Shown: one piece after another, positions 13,311 to 25,714 of the stretch
Layout: every line of letters begins with the position of its first letter
How positions within the stretch are numbered: the stretch's first letter is position 1
From: Melieria omissa
Lineage: Eukaryota; Arthropoda; Insecta; Diptera; Ulidiidae
DNA: 64,000 nucleotides
Direction of reading: 5' to 3'
Assembly (NCBI GenBank): GCA_963971225.1
Contig: OZ020267.1
Span: forward strand, 37,476,989 to 37,540,988
The notes under the pieces: generated by a model
Seen by the model: only the letters and a program-made list of their open reading frames with translations
The model's database searches: none
What the model was told of the DNA's origin: nothing
Made by a program: the position numbers and the translations under genes

Positions 13311-13929
13311 TTCAATTATTTTCTTAAAAAACTTATGATAGTTAAGTAAGTTGGCAGAAAAGACATTTGGTAAAAACATTGACAAAAAATTCCAAAATAA
13401 GAGTGTTGTCTCTACATGGATCACTTGGTTATTTAACTATTTTCACTTTTTGTAGTAAACTTTGATAATTCCTTAACAGAAAAACTACAGTGCTGCCAAA
13501 TCGATATTAAATAATTTCCAATTGCTGTTGCATAGCCATGTTCCACTCTAATCCAAACAGAATGTTCCACATTCATCGTGTGGGATGGAATAGCACTGCC
13601 TCTTTTCGCCCCAGTGACTCTCAAACTGTATGAACGATGATGACAAATGCCAGTGACAAATGTTTTACATTTCTTCTTTTCGGTGTGGTCGCATTTGAAA
13701 AATCTAATACTTTCAAATAAAATCACTAAAAGCAAATAAATAGCAGTAAGCGAAAGTAAATTGAATTATTTTTCTGTTATTTGACTGCGAGCGATATAGA
13801 AAATAACACTTTGTGGCTTTCTTGCATGTAATCCAATCGGAAATTGCTGCATCTGCCACGCCGGTCTGATTGTGTGTAGTTGTACTACGCAGCAAGCAAC
13901 ACGAGCAGACGACGCAAGACGCGAGCAAC

Positions 13930-14711
13930 ATGGCCAACGTATTGGAAAATCAATTGATGACTGCTGCACAAATCATCGAGAAGCAGTTGGACCAGCAGCT
14001 GGATCAATTGGAAAACTTGGACTCGGATGATCTGAAGGCGATACGCGAACAGCGGCTCAAGGAGATGAAAGAGCAAACACGTAAAAAACAGGAGTGGCTG
14101 AAAAATGTTTGTGGCCTGCTGCGCTATTTCAGTGCTGTTTTGTTGTTTAATGAATCATATTTTATTTGACACAGGGTCACGGCGAGTATACTGAACTGGC
14201 CGACGAAAAGGAATTCTTCCAGGTGTCCAAAAAATCTCCCAACATTGTGTGCCACTTCTACCGCGACTCCACAGAGCGCTGCCGCATCGTTGACATGCAT
14301 CTGAAGATACTCGCTGGCAAGCACTTGGAGGCCAAGTTCTGCAAAGTGAATGCCGAGAAATCGCCCTTCCTCACGCAGCGGCTGCGCATCAAGGTTATTC
14401 CGACTATTGCGCTGGTCAAGGACAGCAAAACGAAAGACTTCATCGTGGGCTTCACAGATCTGGGCAACTGCGATGACTTCTCCACCGAGATGCTCGAGTG
14501 GAGAATAGCCCAGTCGGGTGCCATTGAGTACAAGGTAACGCATGCCGATTTGTGCCGGTACTGTCAAACGCTAAACGTGAACGAATTGTGTTTTTAGGGT
14601 GATCTGATAACGCCGCCAGACGTGAAGAAAAAGCCCTACATCAACCGCCTCGGCAAGACCATACGCAGCGGCTACGACTCGGACGACTCCGACATAGACT
14701 TTGATGATTAA
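13930..14711 (+). CDS. TXNDC9: Thioredoxin domain-containing protein 9 (phosducin-like 3)
   Basis: Three exons, 13930-14106, 14175-14534 and 14598-14711, are joined by phase-0 introns of 68 and 63 bp and give 216 residues; the human protein has 226. Residues 1-59 form an acidic/basic coiled-coil helix. A thioredoxin-like fold starts at GHGEY (60-64) and includes FYRDSTERC (87-95) and the cis-Pro loop KVIPTIAL. The tail is acidic ([10 protein letters not shown]). The usual redox CxxC is absent: only Cys95 remains, as in the whole family. It is therefore not a disulfide reductase; family members bind the CCT/TRiC chaperonin and modulate actin and tubulin folding in the cytosol. The ATG at 13930 was preferred over an in-frame ATG at 13870 because MANVLENQ matches the family start. 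Confidence 0.93.
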
Positions 14712-16537
14712 CAGCACAGCCAAAGCTGGCGTAACGACAGGCCACAGTGTGTCTTTGGTGAAGCGCTCGAGGTTCAAAAGCTCGCTTAGCAAATCAATCG
14801 CAATCAAAACTAAATTAATCTGCATATTTTAATTGAGGAGAAGAAGGGGGAAAACCTGACGGCAGCACGGAAATTGAAGGAAGAACAAAAACAAAGCAAA
14901 CAAAATTTGCAAGTAGAGGCAAAAAAGCATCACACAAAACAATGCAAAACTTAACAAAAATATTGTTGTGCAAACAACAAAAAAAAAACCAACAAAATCC
15001 TATATTAGTATTGGCAAAAGCAAAGCAAACACAAACACAGAAGTAAGCAAGCATGGAAATCGCAAAAGCACAAAATGAGCGAGCGCGTGTTTGGTTGTTC
15101 GATTTAGCGCAGCGAAGCAAAAGACAGCAAAGCAATGCATGTATTTTTTCATTCACAAATTCGTTTTCCCACGTTCCCTTAGAATATTTACTGTATTTAT
15201 TTTTTATACTATTGACCAAGAAAATGAAAAAGAATGCGCAAAAAATCAGTCCATCTGCAAGAAAAGAAAGAACACATTAAACAAAATGTATTTGCAGCAG
15301 CATAACAAAAAAAAAAACAAAAATTCACAAACAAAATTTAATTTTAAGGTCTCATTTGTGTTCTCAAATAATAAATTTAAATACTCTAACATCAGCATAA
15401 CGAATGTGAATTTTGCATTTATTACGAAAATTGTTTAATATATTCAGAATTTTGAAAAATTTTCAAATCATGGTGTAGTAATTCATATGAAAACACTTAA
15501 AATACATTTGATACGACGGTATCCGTTTATTGAATATTGAATGGTTTGAGTTGATAAGTGAGATTCCGTTTGATGCCTCGTCGCTCACGATTTGTTTTCC
15601 TCCTTTCACCGTTGTATATGACAGAAGAGATTTACGATTTTTTAAAAACAATTTAGCATTTGTTTCGATGTGCTTCGCGCGCGAGCAACTTTGCTAGATT
15701 TAGATCATCTTGAGAGACCAATTTGTTCAGCAATAAATCTATGTTTTCTGACAGTACAACAACTTTTATAAAATTCATGTTTAGATACGGAAACTATTCA
15801 CAAAACTTGTACATATTAAAATAAATAAATGTAATATTTGTTTTATGGCAAAGAACAAGGATTCTGTCACTTTAATACCAGACAAAGAGAGGCAAAACAA
15901 ATATTTATCCAATTTATCCATTGAAACCTGTCTTTATTTAAGAGTGGCAGCACCGCTATGCCAGAGACATACGTCGATAATGCAGTCAATTTGACATTTT
16001 CAATTTTGCAGGCAGTGTTGTCGATTCCACTACTTTTCCCTTTCGTTTCTCAGTTTTGCAAGCACACAAAAATTGCGGAAAACACAAAAGTGGAGCAGCC
16101 GTTGACGAGACACATTCTGCAACAACAGTGGGGCTGCGTTTTTGCCGTTCTGTGTCATCGCATCTTCAATTAATTCAATTATTGCTTGAAACGGATTTCT
16201 AAGATTTCTCACAGAAAATCGGAATTATTAGGTCGTAAATGCAAACATTGGCTTGCAAATAAATTGAAATTGTGGAATTGTGTTTTGCATATGCGGCACA
16301 AATTGCCTCCAACTCCTCCAAGTCTTGCAAACTTGCGCTGGAAAAAGTAAAATCAATACTCTGTAAATTGTCAAACGAATTGGTTTAAAAGTGATATTCG
16401 ACATTGCCACATCAGGCTGAGAGGAATCTGCTGGAAAAACTAAATCGTTTACCGCACAACGTAAGCAGAAGTGGCAGCAACGGTGACAGCACTACAGCGA
16501 CAACAGTAAGCGGAATTGTGTTGTTGTTGTTGTTGCA
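14712..16537. other. TXNDC9 3' UTR and intergenic region, probable promoter of the next gene
   Basis: A-rich sequence follows the TXNDC9 stop, with a possible AATAAA at 15370-15375. No further coding segment was recognised. The last ~100 bp before 16538 are a candidate 5' UTR: they lead into a (TTG)n run at about 16521-16536, directly before the ATG. Confidence 0.45.
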
Positions 16538-16892
16538 ATGACGCAAACCACGTCAGTTGGCAGTGGCTCCAATGCCAACCTCATGGCAAGCAGCACTCCC
16601 ATACGCATCGGTAGCGGTGCGGGCAGCTTTCACGGCAGCAGCGCCACGACGATGGCGCAGCATGCCATGGGCAACGAGTCGCCATCGCCGGGTGCGAGTG
16701 GCGGCGTATCCAGCGGATCGGCGCCCCATTCGAGCAGTGTGCCCAGCAATGCCGCTATGGCAGCACACCTTCAGCAGCTGCAGAATCAGTCTTCGGCGTC
16801 CATGGGCGCCTCCAATCAGTCGCTGGGCGTGGCGGGCACGGGGACCAGCAGCATAACACCGCCAAATAGTGCAGGACTGCGGCAGGCAGGCG
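16538..16892 (+). CDS. Alternative long N-terminal coding exon of the ORP8-like gene
   Basis: An ATG-initiated frame of 118 codons (MTQTTSVGSGSNANL...) is Ser/Gly/Ala/Gln-rich and disordered, with no domain. It ends in phase 1 at a strong donor (CG|GTAAGT). Downstream, the exon at 29558 and a cryptic acceptor at 41267 both accept phase 1. This exon can therefore be joined in frame to the ORP8-like gene, giving a protein of about 1107 residues. Long low-complexity N-termini are common in fly isoforms. The link to the downstream gene is inferred from phase and strand, not from transcripts; it could instead be a separate gene. Confidence 0.6.
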
Positions 16893-19800
16893 GTAAGTTT
16901 GTCCATTTCATGTGTTCACGTGTGCGTATGTGTATGTGTTGATAGGTATTGTTGTTGGCTTTTTATGCTGATTTCTGCATATTGCATACAATTTTACGAT
17001 TTTCATTTTATTCGTTTGCCGAATTGAGTTAATTAAACAAAACAACAACAACAACAAGAAAAACCAAACAAACTTACAGGCCACAGGCACAAATATTCAA
17101 ACAAAACACACAATCAAAAAAACAACGGCCTTCGCATGTTCCAACAAAAACAACAACTAGAATAACAAGAAGAACAAGCAACAACAATACATAATAAGAA
17201 TAATGGCCACGCATTCTGTTGCGTCAACGGTTTCATCGCTACGTAGCGTCACCAAGTCCAGCAGTGGCGCAACCCCAGACATTCCTGCATATTTTACCGT
17301 TGCGTAGAAGTATGCTGCTGTAGCTTTCTGTCAATTATATCGACAATTAACACCGAAAGCGGTTCACACTTGCAGCGCCTCTCGCCTGAAAAGTGTGCGT
17401 CGTACTGTTCCTGTCGCGAACGCTGACGTATATCAGTCAAGTGGGAAATTTGTTAATTGTGTTAATAGCCACGCAGACGCGCTGCCCCAATACCGAATTG
17501 CTCTGCATGCTTTTGTTGTTGTTGCTTTTATATGTTAAGCCATGCGAAGCGTTAATGAACTTCGACGCGCCAATGAGTGACAATGCGCGTTGAAGTTATG
17601 ATTTAATGTGTTCGAATAGCGATTCCAACTGGCGGTGGACTGAAAGCGATTTCTAATTTTTGTTTCTCCAGTTAAATCGCAATATAGAACGAAAATATTT
17701 TAAGAAATTATCTCGTAACAAAGCAGAGCTGAAAAAAATTTCAAATTGATACAAAAATGCAAAAATTCGGAAATGCCCACATTCAGGTTGACTCACTACA
17801 TGATGATGTATTACGTTCATATATAAATAAGTAACAATAAAGAAAGAAAAATTATCATATTATATGCGATAATATGCGCGTTGGATTCGGTCCGCTTAAC
17901 CCATTGTGGGTCGTATTGCGTAAGTGCTACTTACGTTGAAAATAATCAGTTTTCATTAAAAATGTTTCACTTTGAATTTATAAATTCTCAATTCAATTTT
18001 CAACATTCTCATTGAACAATGCGCTGTAAAAATCTTCAGTTTCAATTGAAATTTTGTTATTTAGTATAAATATTTTGTATTAAAATTTGCATCGTTCTCT
18101 TTAAAATATGCTCTTTTGTATTAAACCTAAATTTTCATAGTTTAAAATCAAAACTTTCCATTTTTTAATTTCATATTTGAATAATGAGTCACTTAAAATG
18201 AAAAACTGTCTGATTTCAAATTACCATTACTTACATTTCCATTAAAAACTTAAAACACTATTACAAACTCCTTAAAATACGCTAATAAAAAAAGTGTATA
18301 CCATAAAAACGAAAACTCAAACAGCAAAAATTATTTTAACTACTACTGCCAAATGCCTATTTGATCGAGTTTCTATGTGCCGCGCCAGCTGTTGTCGGTT
18401 CAATGTCCAATTTGCAGAAATTTTGTATTTTTCGGATTTCAACCTTCTAAAAACTTCTCAACAATTCGCTTCGCACAAACAATAACAGAGCTACGGGCAT
18501 CGTTTAATTTCTGCTTATCAGCGCAGCAGGTGTTATCGCTTGAATTCCGACTGACAAAGACACCGCACCATTTAAGAGTTTTCAATAGTTGTGCCACGCA
18601 CAAGGGTCGCCTAGGATCAGCCTAATTAATTTTCAACTCGGCCCCAGCGGAGCCAATTTGTGCTGCGCTGCTGTCAGCGGCCTCATTCATCAAGCTCATG
18701 TTGCTGACAATGGTTGCTGGCACTGTCAACAACGAAGCAGCCATGCAACGGCAGCAATTGCAGGACACGCCCCGGGATATCGTTTTGAAAGCACTGTTGT
18801 GGCCGCTTTCGCGCTGCCCGCTTTGATTTAGACATTCTGATGTTTGACTAATTGCAAAAGAAAAAAGTTTAAGTGCAAAAACAACGCTACTGTCGCAGCG
18901 CGTAGCAATTAAATCGTTGGGCGTGTAGGTCAAGGCCGTTGGGTTGGGCTAACGTGCTGGCGGTTTTCTTGTGGGAAAACGTGCGCTTGTGAAGACTGCT
19001 CGATAAAATTAATACAATTAATTTGCCGTTCTTTACACAAATACACAAACGCCATGCGTTCGTTTTTTGGGAGCGTGAGAGCGAGTCAACGCGCGTCTTG
19101 TGCACACCTGCTGCCATTTCCAGCCAGGAATTTTCTAATTATTGACGCTGCACATGTCAATTAACAATGAAAAATGCACTCCGAACGCAAACTACTTGTG
19201 GTTTGTTCACCTTTGGGCCATAAATTGCCCACATTGAAACACAAACTCGGCAGCTGACATTAAGTGGCTGTGATTTGGCAACCGGCCAATGTAGATGAAG
19301 CTGGCCAGCTGTTGTAGACTTGCAAGTTTGCTCGCCTCATAATTGCAGTCGTCGTTGCCACGTAATGTGCAACATGCCATCATCTGGCCGGCTTAAAATT
19401 CTTAAATTCGAGCTAATTTCCATCTGAACAGTTGCAGTTAGAAGTTTTGAACAACGCCATTGTTGCGCCAAAAATACTCCAAGAGCACTTGTCGCAGCTG
19501 TCCCGGCTTCACAATTGACTTCCCTCGCACATTTCAGTTGAGTGCTGCACCTAGATTCTTTGCCGCCTCACATTCTGTGCCACTTATCGCAAATATCGAT
19601 TCGACTCTTTCCGTTTGCTTTCGCTTACTGCGGCGCACCGGAATGAGTGCAAACATATTTCGCTATTTTTGAACGCTATTTTTTTCAGGCCATTAATCAC
19701 TGGGCCAGTGTTTTCCATTGCAAGTGCATTGTCCCACTATTAGTGGTTGTTAACACTTGTTTTGAACACTTGTTGTTGACCGCATTGCACTGGAAAATCT

Positions 19801-20344
19801 GCGGTGGTGGCATTCCGCAGTGTCTTTGCTGTCAAGTGTGCTGTGCTCGTTGCACGAGGGTGGGTGTCCCTGGCAATTGTACGGGTGGAATTTTTATTTA
19901 ATAACATTGGCGTTGGTTTGAGAATGAATGGCATTGAAACACCTGAAAAGGTCAAATATGAGCATTGCAAGTTGAACTTTCTTTTATCTTTGTGGCAGCA
20001 ATCCGCTGAATTGACGCTATGCAATGATGAACGAGCGAAATCGGTTTGCATGCTTGCGGGGTCGCAGGAAAGTGAGCGGAGCCGGATGGAATTGTGTGTG
20101 TGTGTGTGGGGTTGGAGGAAGCGGCTTAAATGTCAAATTTTGCATGGAATATTGAAATCGTAGTTTCATATAAACAATTCACAACTGGATGAAAGCAACA
20201 TCTTCTTCGAAGCAATAAATGTTGAAGAAATTGAAAGGAAGAGGCATAATGGAAGATAGAATGTAGAATTTGTTGCAAGCGTTTGTACTCGTGGGTGAGT
20301 TGAGTGACATGGAGAAGTATAAGTATGGCAAGAAGGTATTATTT
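16893..20344. other. First part of the probable 24-kb intron, nothing recognised
   Basis: No domain-bearing frame or transposon end was identified here. (CAA)n runs occur near 17038-17056. A 35-codon frame from 17203 (MATHSVASTVSS...) lacks an acceptor and was not called. Confidence 0.4.
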
Positions 20345-20563
20345 ATAAGTATGGTATTATTATTTATAGGGATACTGCACTGCGACCTGTAGATCTATTT
20401 TGCCCCCTTCTTGGACTTCAAAGACTGTCAGTGAGTCCAAGAGGAATTTTAGTATGTTTCCTAAACCTCTGGATACCCAGTCTGCACCTGGTATAAGATG
20501 GTCCCCCAGGTGTTTCTTTCTTTGAGCATGAATACAGGGCATTCTCCTAGTACATATGTAGTA

Positions 20564-22099
20564 CACTGCGGGACACTTGATTACCCTCACTTTACTTTGT
20601 TAGCTAAGATTTTTGTTATGAAGTCAAAAACTTTTTTTTTAATGTCAAAATTTTCTGGACACTTAGTTACATGTGTTCCTGTTTTTGAACCGTCAAAATT
20701 GTATGCAAAATGATGATGAACCACATTTTTGTCCTTTTAAGCCTATTTCAAGTGGGACACTTGATTACCCTCATTGCAGTTTTAGACCTGTAACAAGTGT
20801 TAGAAGGTAGGATTAGTGTAAATTGGTTTGAAAAACTAAATTGAAAGTATTAGGCATATAATTTTTGCGAAATTTACAGACGGCAGATGCAATGGCCCGC
20901 GGTAAAACCTTAAAAGAATTGGAAAGGGAACGAATTTCGGCCTGCAAGGAGGAAAACATAACTAACCGCGAAATCGCTCACAGAATCGATCGCGATCCAT
21001 GGGTGGTAAACCATTTCCTTAAAACACCCACAACTTATGGCAAAAACCGCAAAGGTCGTACCGCAACAGCAACTTCTCTTAGAGAGAGAAGAGCAATTCT
21101 TCGTGAAGCATCCAATTCCTCTGCGTCTGCGGGTCACATACGAGGTTTAACCAGGACGACAGCCAGTGTCAGCACTGTCTACAGAGTAATTAAGCAGTTT
21201 CCACGTTTACTGCAAAGTCACAAAACGGTACGCTTAGAGTTCGCGCGAGCTCATCTCAGTTGGCAGCAGGAGTGGAAGTCAGACGTCTTTTCCGACGACA
21301 AAAAATGTGATTTGGACGGACCCAATGGCTTCCAACACTATTTTCACGATCTAAGAAAATCTGAACGATTTTTGTCGCGGCGTCATTCAGCAGCATTCTC
21401 AGTTATGTTGTCGGCAGCAATGTCGGCCCATGGCGCAATTAATTTAACAATATTGGAAGGGCGCCAAGTTTCACAGAATTATATGGAAATGTTGGAGGTT
21501 AAATTTGTAAACTTTGAAGAAATATTCGCGGGGAAACGCTGGATTTTCCGGCATGATAACGCTGCCATTCACACCGCTGGTTGGTGAAAGATTGGTTTGA
21601 AGCGGAATATGTTAATGAAATAGATTGGTCTGCATCCTCGTCCGATCCAAACATAATCGAAAATGTTTAGGGATGGTTGACACGTAAAGTTTATGCAGAT
21701 GGCGTCTTATAGACACAATTGAAAAAGCATTTTCCGAAATCCCTGAAAATGATCTTACATCGTTGGACAACTCTTCGCCTTCTCGTCTTTTTGAGGTTAT
21801 TCGCAGTAATGGTGTCCATACAAAACATTAGTAATAAAAAATTAATAAATGTAATGAAGAATTACCTCTAGTTTCTTTGTTTTCTATGAGTGAGGGTAAT
21901 CAAGTGTCCCACTTGAAATAGGCTTAAAGGACAAAAATGTGGCTCATCATCATTTTGCATACAATTTTGGCGGTTCAAAAACAGGAACACATGTAACTAA
22001 GTGTCCAGAAAATTTTGACATTAAAAAAAAAGTTTTTGACTTCATGACAAAAATCTTAGCTAACAAAATAAAGTGAGGGTAATCAAGTGTCCCGCAGTG
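20564..22099 (+). mobile_element. Tc1-like transposon with long IR/DR ends
   Basis: The 1536-bp element is flanked by TA duplications (20562-20563 and 22100-22101). Terminal inverted repeats of about 210 bp (20564-20773 and 21891-22099) begin CACTGCGGGACACTTGATTA. Each carries two direct repeats of GGGACACTTGATTACCCTCA, one outer and one inner: 20570 and 20754 on the left, 21891 and 22074 (inverted) on the right. That is the IR/DR architecture known from Sleeping Beauty-like Tc1 elements. Confidence 0.93.
20892..21831 (+). pseudogene. Tc1-like transposase, frameshifted
   Basis: The frame starts MARGKTLKELERERISACKE with N-terminal helix-turn-helix segments. The DDE region follows: SDD in VFSDDKKCDLDGPNG, HDN in FRHDNAAIHTA, and DPNIIENV with the third acidic residue. 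All three catalytic codons survive, but a frameshift near 21580, a TAG just after IIENV (about 21668) and another shift near 21705 break the frame before the natural end (SNGVHTKH, stop 21829-21831). The copy is recently dead. Confidence 0.88.
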
Positions 22100-22776
22100 T
22101 ATGTATTGCAAGGACAAGACCTCTTGCAAGCAGAACCTGCAATACCGTTTTCACGGATTCCTAGTAAAATTAGATAATAATTCAATCTACAATGCCCTGT
22201 TAGCATTCCCGTGATAATCATTAGATTATTCTTTGATAGGATCATACATTCCTCAAATCTTTTCCTATTGAAGGACCCGATAACCATCTTGGAATGTTGA
22301 TTTTTTCAGTATTGATTCCTTATGGTTATCTCGTCCTTTCTCTCTCTCTCTTTTCCCAAACCAAAAAAAGGTTTTGGGCCAACAAAGGGTGTGGAAGCTC
22401 TCCTCCTTGCCAGTTCGTCGGCCCGTTCGTTTCCTTCTATGCCACCGTGGTCCGGAACCCAAAGTATCCAGACCTGTTTGCAACGGCCAAGTTCGTTCAG
22501 CTTCTCAAGACACTCCCAAACCAGTTTCGAGGACACCTGGCGGAATCTTAGAGCCTTGATTGCCGCTTTGCTGTCGGAGAGGATAGCAATCTTTCGGTTC
22601 TCGTATTTCCTCGCCAGATTGAAATAAGCGTATATTTCCGCCTGGAAAATAGTTTTTACGTGGGTGCCCAGTATCTTATTCTCGGCCCATATACGCCTAT
22701 CCCGGGACCTTCCTCCGATACGAAGCCATCTGTGTACCAGAATGTCATATACTGGTCTATCAGATATGTTTCCTAT

Positions 22777-23018
22777 CAGGGCCGTAGCTAGGGGGGGTTA
22801 GGGGGTTCTGACCCCCCCGAAATGTTAGAACATTGTTTTAATTTATAAAATTCTAAACTAGTTACTTATCACACCATGCATGGCTACGTTTACATTGAGC
22901 CCAAGTGCCTAATTAAGTTAAATTAGTAATTTAATTTAGCTTGGAAGCTTGTTTTCAGTCAGCTGTCGGGTTTTGATTTGAGTAACCCCCCCCGAAAAAA
23001 ATCCTGTCTACGGGCTTG
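22777..23018. mobile_element. hAT-type MITE, 242 bp
   Basis: The ends CAGGGCCGTAG and CTACGGGCTTG are inverted. The element is flanked by a perfect 8-bp duplication, TTTCCTAT (22769-22776 and 23019-23026). G-runs next to the ends form further inverted sequence. No coding capacity. Confidence 0.85.
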
Positions 23019-23400
23019 TTTCCTATATATCTTCCCGGTTCCTTTTGTTACTAACTTTGGTTTTAAATCGTTTGACCAAACTGAACTTAACCCATTCGAG
23101 ACGACGATTTTTTTCGAACACGGTCCCTGGGAGGTAAATTTTATTTTTCTTTGTATTGTACACAGTAAAACCAATGCCAAATTTTGTTTTCCTGTACTTT
23201 ACAGATTTCATTAGTTCCAGAAAAATCTTATTTCGACGACTAGTTTACTCAGAATAACTGATAATTGCACATTACTGTCTTATAGCCTCGGAAATCCATT
23301 GCACACGCGGTGTGCAATCGGTCGCGAATGTGTTAAGTGAGATGGTGTCCCTCGGTATTGCAATTTCGGGATACTGATTCGTAAGAGTCAGATATCCCTC

Positions 23401-25400
23401 AGCCCCGATAGTAACATCGGGGCATGAGTCGCTTTAAAATCTCAACTTGAGACAAACCAATCGGATACTTTAACTCATTGATATGCCAAGCATTAGAAAG
23501 AGATTAGAGGCACTTGTCAAGGCAACACAGTTCTAAGCTTAACCCAGACATGCCTACATTTCAGGGCATAGGTTATCAAATTTAAAGCTCAGTTACCGCA
23601 ACACCTTTAAGTAGGTACACTACATGTAATAGGGTCGGCATATCTGGGTCAGAACAGTGTTTTACCCCAAAGCACTGACAAAAAAAAGAGCTAAATCACA
23701 CCAACCCAGAATAAGATTACCTGTTTCATGATAACTAGAGGAGTTGAAATCAAAATAGAGCAGAGTCCACTTCAACTAAAAACCGTATGTGCCTGTCGCC
23801 TGCAAGTGTAGGGTGCACAAATAACAATAATGTCAGAGCTGCTGCATTATTCATGTCGAACTTTGCAAGCGGCTCCTTTACATTCTGGCTGAGATTGGGT
23901 GCTTTATGTGCTCACTTTGTATCGAGTCTGAATTTTCAATACGTTTGGCACGCAACGCCTAGAAACAAATCTCCGCCTCGTTGCGTGCTCCATTCGAGCA
24001 GCGTCTCGTTGTTGGACGTTGGACGCTGCTCACTTGCGGTTCCTAGTTGATGTTTTTTACTTTAATGCACATGTATGTGTGTGTGTGTGTGTGTGTGCAT
24101 TTTGTGTGAATTTGAAATGTAAAGCATTGAATGAATTATGCAAAAATAAAGCCGCAACAAACGAAGCAGACAAAATGTTGCTCGGCTGTCCGCAAAATTC
24201 AATTGTTTACGCTATGCCGCACTTATTGATTCAAGCCTAAATAGTTTTGCATAAATTCAAATTCTCCTGGGGGGATTTTGGGGCTTGCGGTTTGTAGTGC
24301 AACTAACGGACGTACCGACAGCAGCTTTGCGAACTGCTTTAAACAAATTTATTCCATTCTTAATAAATGTGAAGCAGCTGCTTATACCCGAACTGTCGCA
24401 TGCTGCCACTTGACCCCAGCCCCCTGGCGACAGTGACTGCAAATCTATTGGCCGCTGCAGTGCTTTTAAAAAATTAAAATCATAATTAAGCCGCAGTTGA
24501 GGTTCGTACGTGACTACGCAACGGACAAGTAACGTCATAGCGACGTGTTCGTCGCCATGGTTCTTGCGTGAAAGTGAAATTGTATTTTGCGCCATTTGGT
24601 TGTTTTGTTGGCCATGTCAAAAGTTGTGAAAATGCTGTAATGCTTTTGCATTTGGCGCGCCGCTGCCGCTGCCTCAACCCCTGTTGCGCATTGTTGTTGT
24701 GTGTTGCCGCGGGGAGGTTTCGGGTTTAATTCTCATGTTACGTAAAACGACATTGTGCCGTGTTGTTGCGTGTTTTTCGTTTTGTTTTCATTTTCATTTT
24801 GGTTTTTTTCTTATTTGAATTTTTATTTGTTTTGCTACTTTGGGAGTTTTGTGGTTTCAGTTGAATGCATTTTTACTGCTTTTCACACAATTTTCACGCA
24901 AATAAATTGCAATTGTGTTGTTGTTTACAGCTTCTGTTTTTGCATTCCACATTGTCGCTTAAAGCTTTACAATTACATTATTTAACTTAGCACTTGGATT
25001 TTCAGTTTTGTTGCAACTCAATAGCATTGTTTTTATATTATAATTGCCGTATTTAAGTAAGATTAAAAAAATTGCTGTGCTAAATTGTACTTTGCACAGC
25101 TGGTGTTTCCAGTAGCAATTAACACTTGTTTAATAACAGCAACAAAATATATAACATGGATTTGAGCGAATTCTCATCGTATATCACTGGTTTAGTTATA
25201 TAAACAATTGTAGATTAAAACTTAAACATTTTAAATTAGTTATTAAAAAATTTTAAAACCTTTGACTTTGACTGAAAGTAGTCATTTTTGTACTAAAAAT
25301 TGAAAAAGACCTTTAAATGGATTTTGCATTCCTCGGTGTTCTACCTATGTATATTTATTACATTAAATTTACATATTTCCTTGACATGAAGAAATCGGAC
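23401..25400. other. Intron sequence, microsatellite only
   Basis: No coding signal was recognised. A (TG)n microsatellite lies at 24076-24097. Confidence 0.4.
24076..24097. repeat. (TG)n microsatellite
   Basis: Eleven uninterrupted TG units lie in intronic sequence. Confidence 0.9.
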
Positions 25401-25712
25401 CTTTATTTATTTATTTGACATTGATTTAGCATACAAGATTGCTCTTTTAAATGCTACAAAAAGATTAAATTAGTAACGAGTAATAATAATAAATAACATT
25501 AAATATAAATTGAATCAAAATTAAATATTTATAAATTAATAAGAAATACAGAAGAAAACAGAGAAAGAGAAGAGATAGATATGTGTAGATATGGGAAGAT
25601 AGATAATTAAGAGAAATGCTGGAAAAGAAGATGCTTAAAGATGTAGTTATTAGATACACTTTTAATTGAAATCGGCAATGAATTCCACAAATAGTTATTC
25701 GGGTAATGTATC
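25401..25712 (-). mobile_element. 3' end of a non-LTR retrotransposon
   Basis: The minus strand encodes YPNNYLWNSLPISIKSVSNN followed by YIFKHLLFQHF and a stop. This W-N-x-L-P pattern is typical of the RT C-terminus of CR1/jockey-group elements. An AT-rich 3' region then ends in a (TAAA)n tail at about 25401-25415. The upstream part is cut off at the mariner insertion at 25713. Confidence 0.6.
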
Positions 25713-25714
25713 TA

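Larger units (their letters stand above)
20345..23400 (-). mobile_element. Jockey/R1-type non-LTR retrotransposon remnant, interrupted twice
   Basis: The minus-strand coding remnant covers the RNase H region: TDGF near 22720, LSDSKAAIKALRFRQV near 22570, and WVPDHGGIEGNERADELARR near 22420. The C-terminal tail is at 20360-20560 (LGDHLIPGADWVSRGLGNIL). Tail and domain are now separated by a Tc1 element (20564-22099), and the upstream part is cut by a hAT MITE (22777-23018). Removing both restores continuity. The 5' limit near 23340-23400 is uncertain. It is the same family as the fragment at 8770-9215. Confidence 0.8.

Noticed and set aside
14124..14567. 147-codon minus-strand frame over TXNDC9
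   Set aside because: A shadow of the TXNDC9 coding exon; the plus-strand protein has clear homology and splice sites.
17203..17307. 35-codon ATG frame MATHSVASTVSS... as an extra exon
   Set aside because: No acceptor precedes it, no good in-frame donor follows, and it ends in a stop.
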